Of a stretch of DNA of 64,000 nucleotides, positions 42,431 to 49,263 are shown in pieces (position 1 is the first letter of the stretch; every line of letters begins with the position of its first letter). The position numbers and the translations under genes are program-made. Below the pieces are notes generated by a model. It was not told where the DNA came from. It saw nothing but the letters and a program-made list of their open reading frames with translations, and did not search any database. The stretch comes from Streptomyces sp. NBC_00236 (GTDB lineage: Bacteria; Actinomycetota; Actinomycetes; Streptomycetales; Streptomycetaceae): assembly GCF_036195045.1 (NCBI RefSeq), contig NZ_CP108100.1:1426001-1490000 (forward strand), given 5' to 3'.

Positions 42431-42805
42431 TCAACCCGCGTACACCGCCCGCACCGCGTCCTGCGCCAGCTCCAGGGCCCGCGCCCGGGACATCCCCAGC
42501 CGCCGGGCCTGCTCCGCGTACTCGCGTGCGGTGGCGGCCGCGTGGCGTTCGGCCGCGTCGCCCGCAGCGGCGACGAACGTCCCGTTGCGCCCGCGCGTCT
42601 CGATCACTCCGTCCGCCTCCAGGGCCCGGTAGGCCTTGGCGACGGTGTTGGCGGCGAGGCCCAGCTCCTCGGCGAAACCGCGGACGGTCGGGAGCTTGTA
42701 GCCGACCGGCAGCGCGCCGGAGCGGGCCAGTTCGGAGATCTGCGTGCGCAGCTGCTCGTACGGAGCGGTGCCGGAATCCGGGTCAACGGAGATCTTCAGA
42801 GTCAC
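42431..42805 (-). CDS. YtrA-type GntR regulator
   Basis: The 124-aa protein has a GntR winged helix (about residues 10-78: PYEQLRTQISELARSGALPV, KLPTVRGFAEELGLAANTVA, ETRGRNGTFV) and only a short helical tail, as in the YtrA subfamily. Its start is GTG 42805. It is divergent from a double GNAT gene with about 70 bases between, a natural place for its operator. YtrA proteins usually control small transporter or resistance operons. Confidence 0.9.
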   Translation of the reverse strand: MTLKISVDPDSGTAPYEQLRTQISELARSGALPVGYKLPTVRGFAEELGLAANTVAKAYRALEADGVIETRGRNGTFVAAAGDAAERHAAATAREYAEQARRLGMSRARALELAQDAVRAVYAG

Positions 42806-42874
42806 GGGCCGATTCTGCCCCACCGCCGGAAATTCGGGGGCACACGGGCCGGACCTGCGGGTACGGTCCGGGCC

Positions 42875-43795
42875 ATGACTGTCATCGTGCGCGATTTCCG
42901 GCCCGCCGACGCCGAGGACTGGGTGCGGGTGAGGCGCGCCGCGCTCCCGTTCATGGTCACCACGCCCGAGCAGATCGTCTTCGACCTGGCCACCGCCCAT
43001 CCGGACAAGCGGTACCGGCTGCTGGTCGCGGAGGAGGACGGCGAGGTCATCGGGACGGCCCAGGTGGGGCGGGCCCACGAGAGTCCCGAGCCGGGGCAGG
43101 CGTTCTGCAACACGTTCGTCCACCCGGAACGGACCGGCCGGGGCGCGGGCACGCTGCTGCTGCGCACGGCCGAGGAGTATCTGGCCCTGGCCGGTGCGAC
43201 CTCGGTCTACGCCTGGGTCCTGGACACCCCGGGCGACCGGGCGTTCGCCGGAAGGCGCGGCTACGCCCCGAGCCGGCCTGCGCACTTCCTCCATCTCTCG
43301 CTGGCCGGTGCCTCGCTGCCGCCCCGTCAGGAGCTTCCGGCCGGTGTGGAACTGCGTACCGCCGCCGACTTCGCCGACGATCCGCGCCCGCTCTTCGAGG
43401 CGGATGCCGAGACCACCGCGGACGAGCCCAGCGACACACCGGCCCTGCTGTCGGACTACGAGGAGTGGCTGACGGAGACCTGGCGCAGTCCCGGCCTCGA
43501 CCACGGCCTCACCTCGGTCGTGGTGGCCGACGGCGAGGTGGCGGCGTTCAGCGTGGCGGAGACCGACGGAGTGGACCGCTACTGGTCGGGGATGACCGGC
43601 ACCCGCCGGGCGTACCGCAACCGCGGGCTGGCGAAGCTGGCGAAGAACGACTCGCTGCACCGGGCGCGCGCCGCCGGGTACACCGACGCCTACACCGGCA
43701 ATGACGCCGACAACGGCCCGATGCTGGCGATCAACCGCTGGTTCGGCTACGAGATCTGTGCCACGGAGGTACGCCATGTCCGCGCACTCGGCTGA
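42875..43795 (+). CDS. Tandem GNAT acetyltransferase
   Basis: The 306-aa protein holds two GNAT domains. In the N-terminal one the acetyl-CoA motif is NTFVHPERTGRGAGTLLL (about residue 80). In the C-terminal one the equivalent is TGTRRAYRNRGLAKLAK (about 248), followed by YTDAYTGNDADNGPMLAIN and the terminal WFGYE. This is the mycothiol-synthase-like two-domain layout. The end overlaps the next gene by 20 bases. The acetyl acceptor is unknown. Confidence 0.87.
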   Translation: MTVIVRDFRPADAEDWVRVRRAALPFMVTTPEQIVFDLATAHPDKRYRLLVAEEDGEVIGTAQVGRAHESPEPGQAFCNTFVHPERTGRGAGTLLLRTAEEYLALAGATSVYAWVLDTPGDRAFAGRRGYAPSRPAHFLHLSLAGASLPPRQELPAGVELRTAADFADDPRPLFEADAETTADEPSDTPALLSDYEEWLTETWRSPGLDHGLTSVVVADGEVAAFSVAETDGVDRYWSGMTGTRRAYRNRGLAKLAKNDSLHRARAAGYTDAYTGNDADNGPMLAINRWFGYEICATEVRHVRALG

Positions 43796-44291
43796 GTCCC
43801 GACTGTTGACTGAGTCCGAACTGACGGTCGTCCTGGTCAAGGCCGGAAAGACCAAGATCCGCTATCCCGCCGCCCTGGTCGCCGACGACGGCACCCGGGT
43901 GACCGTGCGTGCTCCCTGGGCCGCCCCCGGGGTCCGCGACTTCGGCTTCGTACGCTTCGAGCCGGGTGACGTCTTCACCGAGCACTACTGGCGCGACGCC
44001 TGGTTCGCGGTGAAGGAGGTCCGCACCGGCGCGGGTGAGCTCAAGGGCTGGTACTGCGATGTGACCCGTCCGGCCGTGCTGCGGGACGGCGAGCTGCTCG
44101 TCGAGGATCTGGATCTCGACCTGTGGGTGTCGGCCGACCGCTCCGCCGTACTGCGGCTGGACGAGGACGAGTTCGAGGAGAGCGGTCTGGCCGGGCGCGA
44201 CCCGGAGGCGGCGAGGGCCGCCATGGCAGCCCTGGACGAACTGGAAGGGCTCGCCCGTACGGCGGAGGGGTTCACCGGCCTGCTGGGCTGA
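43776..44291 (+). CDS. DUF402-domain protein
   Basis: The 171-aa protein shows the DUF402 core: FVRFEPGDVFTEHYWRDAWF then GWYCDVTRPAVLRDGELLV and EDLDLDLWV, with the acidic residues that bind divalent metal in family members that are nucleoside or nucleotide phosphatases. The start ATG 43776 follows ACGGAGGT and lies inside the GNAT gene, so the pair is co-translated. A role in nucleotide or cofactor hydrolysis is possible; none is shown here. Confidence 0.85.
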   Translation: MSAHSAESRLLTESELTVVLVKAGKTKIRYPAALVADDGTRVTVRAPWAAPGVRDFGFVRFEPGDVFTEHYWRDAWFAVKEVRTGAGELKGWYCDVTRPAVLRDGELLVEDLDLDLWVSADRSAVLRLDEDEFEESGLAGRDPEAARAAMAALDELEGLARTAEGFTGLLG

Positions 44292-44302
44292 CGCGCCGCC
44301 CC

Positions 44303-44329
44303 GGCCGGCCGAGGCCCCCTCAGCCGGCC
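44303..44329. terminator. Small hairpin between convergent genes
   Basis: GGCCGGC (44303-44309) and GCCGGCC (44323-44329) form a perfect 7-bp stem between the DUF402 stop and the fusion-gene stop. Confidence 0.45.
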
Positions 44330-45798
44330 ACCAGCTCCACCTCGTATCCCGCCGCGTCCTCCAGGTAGGCGGCCACGTGTCCGTCACCGCCCGCCCGCGG
44401 ATGACGGTCGCCGAAGAGCAGCCGCCAGCCGTGCTCCGGAGCCCGGGCCACCAGCGCGTCGAGCGTGGCCCGGTCCTCGACGTGGAACGCCAGGTGGTTG
44501 AGCCCGGGACGACGTCGCTCATGCGCTCCCGGAGCCAGGTCGGGCGACTGCTCGATCACCACATAGCTGTCGCCCCGCCGCCAGCTTCGCCCGTGCGCCC
44601 ATCGCTGGTACGGAACATGACCCAGCTCGCCGAGGAGCCAGCCCCAGCCGGACTCGGCGGCCGCCAGGTCGGGCACCCACAGCTCGATGTGGTGGAGCCG
44701 CCCGGTGCGGGTCCCGCCGGCCGGCAGCGGGACGGCCCTCCGGGTGCCGCGCGGCTCGAACGCGACGGTGTCGCCGTCCTCGTGCCAGTGGATCAGGAAG
44801 TGCTCCCCCGTCCGGTAGCCGTCCAGGCCGGCGCGGCAGTACGCGACCATGTCGTCCGGCAGGGCGTCCAGCGGGAACCACGCCAGCTCGGAGCACTTGT
44901 CCGGTTCCCGGTTGTACGGCGGACGCTCCGGGTCGTACGCCGCCTCGAAGAACCAGCCCGTCCTGGGGCTGCCGCCCGGTCCCCGGTGCTGCATGACCAG
45001 AGCGGCGCGCAGCTCCTCCGGCTCCAGCGCCACCCCGATCTCCTCGGCCGTCTCGCGGATCACCGCCTCCCGGACGTCCTCGCCGTCCTCCACGTGCCCG
45101 GACGGGGCGTGCAGCAGCCCGTCCGCGTACCCCGTACCGGCCCGTCGGGCGAGCAGGACGTCGGAGCCCCGGCGCAGGATCAGATGAACGTCCACGACCT
45201 CGGTGTGCCGGCGCGGAGGTTCGGCACGCGCCACCAGGGCGTAACGCTCGTCGTCGACCTCCTTGCCCCAGAGGTCCCGGTCGCCGGAGAGCGGCTCGTG
45301 GTGGACGCGCTCGGTGAACGGGGCGAGCAGCGCGGAGAGTCGCCGGGCGGACAGACCCACCCCGTTCCACACACCCTCGACCAGGACCAGTCTGCCGCCG
45401 GGCCGCAGCAGGCCGAACCAGTGGCGCAGGACGGCGGCCGGATCGGGGAGCAGCCACACCACGTGCCGGGCCAGGACCACGTCGAACCGCTGCTTGCCGA
45501 CCGGCGGCGCCGCCGCGTCCCCGATCAGCACCTCCGTCCCCGTACCGGCCAGCTTGGCGCGCGCCTGCTCGACCATGCGGGGCGAGCGGTCCACGGCGGT
45601 GACCCGGTGGCCCTGCCCGGCGACGAGCAGCGCCAGGCTTCCGGTGCCGCAGCCCAGGTCGAGCACCTCGGAACGCTCCCGGGGCAGCCAGCTCTCCAGC
45701 CGCTGCGCCCAGGCGTGCCGGACCACGGGGTCGAGCAGACCGTGATCCGGCTCGTCGTCGAAGGAACCGGCGGCTGAATCCCAGTCGATCGTCGTCAT
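44320..45798 (-). CDS. Methyltransferase-Nudix-VOC triple-domain fusion protein
   Basis: This 492-aa frame joins three domains without a stop. Residues 1-205 are a SAM methyltransferase (VLDLGCGTGSLALLVAG, about 44-60). Residues about 206-345 are a Nudix hydrolase with the intact box GHVEDGEDVREAVIRETAEE then IGV. Residues about 365-492 are a VOC/glyoxalase domain (HHIELWVPDLAAAESGW, LNHLAFHVED, AAYLEDAAGYEVEL). ATG 45798 is the methyltransferase start. Each domain has its active-site motifs, so the whole may work as a unit, for example on a modified nucleotide or nucleoside. The substrate is unknown. Confidence 0.85.
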   Translation of the reverse strand: MTTIDWDSAAGSFDDEPDHGLLDPVVRHAWAQRLESWLPRERSEVLDLGCGTGSLALLVAGQGHRVTAVDRSPRMVEQARAKLAGTGTEVLIGDAAAPPVGKQRFDVVLARHVVWLLPDPAAVLRHWFGLLRPGGRLVLVEGVWNGVGLSARRLSALLAPFTERVHHEPLSGDRDLWGKEVDDERYALVARAEPPRRHTEVVDVHLILRRGSDVLLARRAGTGYADGLLHAPSGHVEDGEDVREAVIRETAEEIGVALEPEELRAALVMQHRGPGGSPRTGWFFEAAYDPERPPYNREPDKCSELAWFPLDALPDDMVAYCRAGLDGYRTGEHFLIHWHEDGDTVAFEPRGTRRAVPLPAGGTRTGRLHHIELWVPDLAAAESGWGWLLGELGHVPYQRWAHGRSWRRGDSYVVIEQSPDLAPGAHERRRPGLNHLAFHVEDRATLDALVARAPEHGWRLLFGDRHPRAGGDGHVAAYLEDAAGYEVELVAG

Positions 45799-45855
45799 GA
45801 ACCGATCGTGCCAGCTGCCACTGACAACGGCGGACGTCTCCCCCGGAAGACCGGT

Positions 45856-45871
45856 CTTAAGCGTTCTTGAG
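45856..45871. promoter_or_regulatory. SoxR-box-like dyad upstream of the LPMO and fusion genes
   Basis: CTTAAG-CGTT-CTTGAG resembles the SoxR consensus CTCAAG-N4-CTTGAG, with one mismatch in the left half. A further CTTAAG is at 45878-45883. The region is divergent. A soxR gene is in this window, but the link is speculative. Confidence 0.3.
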
Positions 45872-46003
45872 CGGCCCCTTAAGCCCGTCATAACGATGGC
45901 CGGCAGCCCCTCTCCAGGGCCTTTCCGAGGCCTGGCGCGGGCTAGCTTGCTGTTCCCGGGACGCCCCGCACACCGCCGTGGACCGTTGAAGGAGTACGTC
46001 ACC

Positions 46004-47029
46004 ATGCCCGCCATCACCCCCGCCCGCCGCAGGGCCGCCGCCGTCGCCGCGCTCGGTGCGACGCCGCTCGTACTCGCCGTTCTGACCGCTGCTCCGGCCT
46101 CTGCGCACGGATCGCTGACCGACCCGGTGAGCCGGGTCTCGGCCTGTTTCGCCGAGGGTCCGGAGCACCCGCGGTCCGCCGCGTGCGTGGCCGCGGTCGC
46201 GGCCGGAGGCACCCAGGCGCTGTACGACTGGAACGGAGTCAACATCGCCAATGCGGCGGGGAACCACCGGCAGTTGATCCCGGACGGCAAGCTGTGCAGT
46301 GCGGGCAACGACAAGTTCAAGGGGCTCGATCTGCCGCGCGCCGACTGGCCGGCCACCGACATGAAGGCGGGCTCCCACACCTTCCGCTTCCGGGCCACCG
46401 CACCGCACAAGGGTTCCTTCGCGCTGTATCTCACCACCGCCGGCTACGACCCCACGAAGCCGCTGAAGTGGTCGGACCTGGAGGAGAAGCCGTTCGCCGA
46501 GGCCACCGACCCGGAGCTGGTGGACGGTTCGTACGTCTTCGACGGCACCGTTCCCGAGCGCTCGGGGCGTCAGCTGGTCTACACCGTCTGGCAGCGGTCG
46601 GACTCCCCGGAGGCGTTCTACGCGTGCTCCGACGTGGTCTTCGGGGGCGCGAGCGGCAGCGGTACGAGCGGCAGCGGTTCGGTCGCCGCCGTGCCCGCGC
46701 CGTCCGCTTCGGCGCCCTCCGAGCAGGAGATCACCGACGGTGCGCGCAAGTCATCGGTCGAGCACGGCGGTCACGGTGACGACGACGCCGGTACGGGCGC
46801 GACGGTCACGGAGGCGGCCGGTGCGACGGCTCCGGCCAATGCCCCGGAGCCGGACAGCGCGTCGGGGGATGTCCCCGTCGCGGGGGCCGACAACCTCGCC
46901 GAGACGGGCGGCAGCGCCGCCACGACCCGGCTGGCCATGGGCGGCGCTGCCGCGGTCGCACTGGGCGCTGCCGCCCTGCTGGTCTCGGTCCGCCGCCGGG
47001 CCACCACGGCGGCCCGGCGCGGACTCTGA
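46004..47029 (+). CDS. AA10 lytic polysaccharide monooxygenase with sortase signal
   Basis: The 341-aa precursor has a signal peptide (1-34, ending ASA) so that the mature protein begins with His35, the first copper-brace ligand. The second is the His of TAPHKG (about residue 135). NHRQLIPDGKLCSAG and YTVWQRSDSPEAFYACSDV are typical of Streptomyces AA10 enzymes, which oxidatively cleave cellulose or chitin. Instead of a binding module, the C-terminus has a Ser/Gly/Ala linker, LAETG (about 300), a membrane helix and basic residues, a class E sortase signal. The enzyme is therefore predicted to be cell-wall anchored. Confidence 0.9.
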   Translation: MPAITPARRRAAAVAALGATPLVLAVLTAAPASAHGSLTDPVSRVSACFAEGPEHPRSAACVAAVAAGGTQALYDWNGVNIANAAGNHRQLIPDGKLCSAGNDKFKGLDLPRADWPATDMKAGSHTFRFRATAPHKGSFALYLTTAGYDPTKPLKWSDLEEKPFAEATDPELVDGSYVFDGTVPERSGRQLVYTVWQRSDSPEAFYACSDVVFGGASGSGTSGSGSVAAVPAPSASAPSEQEITDGARKSSVEHGGHGDDDAGTGATVTEAAGATAPANAPEPDSASGDVPVAGADNLAETGGSAATTRLAMGGAAAVALGAAALLVSVRRRATTAARRGL

Positions 47030-47043
47030 CGGACGGTCCGGTC

Positions 47044-47072
47044 AGGTACCGGGCCCGTCCGGTCCGGTACCT
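47044..47072. terminator. Hairpin between LPMO and lipase genes
   Basis: AGGTACCGG (47044-47052) and CCGGTACCT (47064-47072) are perfect 9-bp arms with an 11-base loop, overlapping the lipase stop. A bidirectional terminator is likely. Confidence 0.6.
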
Positions 47073-47964
47073 ACCCGATGACCGAGGCGCACGTGGTCGG
47101 GGTGGCGTGCGCCGGGTCCAGGGCGTTCGCCACCTCGTGGTAGGCGATCCGGTCGATGGTCCCGATCGCCACGTGCTCGGACAGGTCGACCGGGCACAGG
47201 TCCTGGAGCAGGACGTTGTGTACGTCCGGCCCGTCCAGGAACTGTGTCCGGTACGGGGTCACGACCTCGTCGTACCTGGTCGCGATGACGGTGTAGTGCA
47301 CGCCGGGCACGGTGTCGGGGACCGAGTTGAGCTTGGTGACGAAGGGCGATCCGGCCACCTGGTCGGCGAGTCCCGGTGTACCGGCGTTGAGCAGGTCCTC
47401 GGCGCCGGGGAAGTACGGCAGCAGCTTGGTCAGTCCGAGGAGGGTGGTGCCGTGGTTGTCGGGCGCGAGCCCGACCAGGGCGTTCACCTTGGGCGCTCCG
47501 CCGAGGAACTTCAGGTAGTAGTTCGGCATCATGCCGCCCTGGGAGTGGCCGACGAGGTCGGCCTTCGGGGCCCCGGTGGAGGCGAGCACCTTGTCGACGA
47601 AGGCGGCGAGCTGTCCGGCCGACTTGTCGATCGGGCCGAGGCCGTTGAAGAACGGCACACCGGGGAGCTGCCCGTAGTCGAGCGAGTAGACGCAGTAGCC
47701 CCGGTTGACCAGGTAGGGGGCGAGGACGAGCCAGTTGTCGACGGAGTTCCCGAAGGTCCCGTGGACCAGGACGACGGGCCGGGGGTGGGCTGCGGAGGGC
47801 TTGCAGGAGTAGTCGTTCCAGCCACGGGAGGTGGTTGCGACGGTGGTGGGGGCGGCTGCAGCAGCGGTGGCCGTGGGGGTGGCGACTGCGGCGACGGCGA
47901 GGAACAGTGCGGCGAGGGTGGTCCGCGCACGTGGGGTACGCGGCGCACGGGTCCAGGGCAGCAT
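47071..47964 (-). CDS. Secreted class 2 lipase/esterase (alpha/beta hydrolase)
   Basis: The 297-aa protein has an Arg-rich N-region and signal peptide (about 1-38, MLPWTRAPRTPRARTTLAAL). The oxyanion region is PVVLVHGTFGNSVDNW, the nucleophile elbow GHSQGGMMP (Ser about 131), the acid ATRYDEVVTPY and the His SEHVAIG. This matches the Streptomyces lipase family that includes the SCO1735 type. ATG 47964 follows AAGGAG. Two TTAC-N6-GTAA sites lie upstream (48061-48102). Confidence 0.92.
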   Translation of the reverse strand: MLPWTRAPRTPRARTTLAALFLAVAAVATPTATAAAAAPTTVATTSRGWNDYSCKPSAAHPRPVVLVHGTFGNSVDNWLVLAPYLVNRGYCVYSLDYGQLPGVPFFNGLGPIDKSAGQLAAFVDKVLASTGAPKADLVGHSQGGMMPNYYLKFLGGAPKVNALVGLAPDNHGTTLLGLTKLLPYFPGAEDLLNAGTPGLADQVAGSPFVTKLNSVPDTVPGVHYTVIATRYDEVVTPYRTQFLDGPDVHNVLLQDLCPVDLSEHVAIGTIDRIAYHEVANALDPAHATPTTCASVIG

Positions 47965-48060
47965 CGTGTGGTCTCCTTGCGGCTCAAGGGAGTTGCGATG
48001 TCTGTGCACCCTGCGGCCCGGACCACAAGTTCTGACGACGTTCTATGTGCTCATGCCAAC

Positions 48061-48102
48061 TTACGCACGAGTAAGGTTGCGTGGGAAGTTACGCGTCGGT
48101 AA
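48061..48102. promoter_or_regulatory. Two TTAC-N6-GTAA dyads upstream of lipase gene
   Basis: TTACGCACGAGTAA (48061-48074) and TTACGCGTCGGTAA (48089-48102) start 28 bases apart, about 100 bases before the lipase ATG. They are probable repressor or activator sites. CGTCGGTAA is also part of the acylase operator at 10809-10834. Confidence 0.5.
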
Positions 48103-48152
48103 AAACTGACGCGGCAGTAACCGTGGCTTCAGGACAGTTTCCGGCATGCGAC

Positions 48153-49169
48153 TCAGGCCGCGAGTCGCCCCGGCATCACGGCCCGTGGCCCGAATCTCTC
48201 CCGCAGCCGGTCCGCGACCGCCTCGATCCGCCGGACCCGCTCGTCGACCGGGTCGAAGGTCAGCTGGTGCGCGGCCCGCCCGGCCTCGCCGAGCCCCTCG
48301 GCACGCAGCGCGATCCCCCGCACCCGGGCCCGTTGCAGGGCGAACGAGTCATGGATCCGGTAGGCGAGTGCGGTGAGCTCCGCGGAGTGGGCGGTGGGCT
48401 CGCGGAGCGTACGGCTGCGGGTCAGCGTCGCGTACCCGGTCCGGTCGGCGTAGCGCACAGAGACCGCGAGCGAGCGGCACACCTGCGCCTCGCCGCGCAT
48501 CCTCGCCCCCAGCTCCTCGGTGAGCGACATGAGCGCACGGCGTTGCCGCTCCCGGTCCAGCTCGTCGCGCGGGAAGGTCCGTTCGGCGGCGAGCGAGCGG
48601 GCCGCGGCGTTCGGCACGACCGTCGTACGGTCGATGCCGTGCGCCCGCTCCCACAGCTCGCGCCCGGTCCGTACCCCGGTGATCCGTTGCAGGGTGCCGA
48701 GCGGGGCGGCCGCGATCCGGCCGACGGAGTCGAGCCCGTATCCGCACAGCGTGCGGGCCGTCGCTGCCCCGACACCGTCCAGAGCGGCGGCCGGCCGGTC
48801 CGCGAGGAAGGCGGCGGCCCCGCCGGCGGGCACCACGAAGGTCGTCCCGGGCGCGGCCTGCCGTACCGCCATCCGGGCCAGCATCGGGTTCTCGGCAGCC
48901 CCGATCGCGCAGTCCACGCCGTGCAGGGCCAGCGCGCGGACCCGGATCACCGAGGCAAGACCTGCCACGTCCCGCCCGAAGTAGCGCAGCGCGCCCCGGA
49001 CATCGGCGAGTGCGCCGTCGGGCGGCGCCGCCTCGACGAGAGGGGTGAACGAGCCGAGCAGGGCGAGCAGCCCCGTGTAACCGGCGCCGTCCGGGATGCC
49101 GCCGCCGACCCGGCGGAACCGCAGGCAGAGGATTCCGGGCTGCTCACCCGCCCCGCTCGTCCCGCTCAT
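48153..49169 (-). CDS. imuB: ImuB-like Y-family polymerase without catalytic carboxylates
   Basis: The 338-aa protein aligns with Y-family polymerases (palm GILCLRFRRVGGG, the helix-hairpin-helix TLQRITGVRTGRELWERAHG and the little-finger region). The usual metal-binding DxD at the start (normally DMDCFFA) is replaced by CLRFRR, and the SxDE motif by ALADVRGALRYFG, so DNA synthesis is unlikely. This is the pattern of ImuB, the adaptor that links DnaE2 to the clamp. The start ATG 49169 is chosen among several in a repetitive stretch; 49187 is possible. It lies just downstream of dnaE2 in the same direction. Confidence 0.82.
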   Translation of the reverse strand: MSGTSGAGEQPGILCLRFRRVGGGIPDGAGYTGLLALLGSFTPLVEAAPPDGALADVRGALRYFGRDVAGLASVIRVRALALHGVDCAIGAAENPMLARMAVRQAAPGTTFVVPAGGAAAFLADRPAAALDGVGAATARTLCGYGLDSVGRIAAAPLGTLQRITGVRTGRELWERAHGIDRTTVVPNAAARSLAAERTFPRDELDRERQRRALMSLTEELGARMRGEAQVCRSLAVSVRYADRTGYATLTRSRTLREPTAHSAELTALAYRIHDSFALQRARVRGIALRAEGLGEAGRAAHQLTFDPVDERVRRIEAVADRLRERFGPRAVMPGRLAA

Positions 49170-49262
49170 CTCACCCGCCCTGCTCATCCCACTCACCCCA
49201 TTCACCCCGCTTTTCCACTTGTCCCGCTCATCCCACTCACCCTGCTCAACCCACTCGTCCCG
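49146..49262. repeat. Degenerate short repeats between imuB and dnaE2
   Basis: The stretch is made of imperfect 9 to 15-bp copies of TCATCCCACTCACCC-like sequence. It covers the gap between the dnaE2 stop and the imuB start and blurs the imuB start site. Confidence 0.6.
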
Positions 49263-49263
49263 T

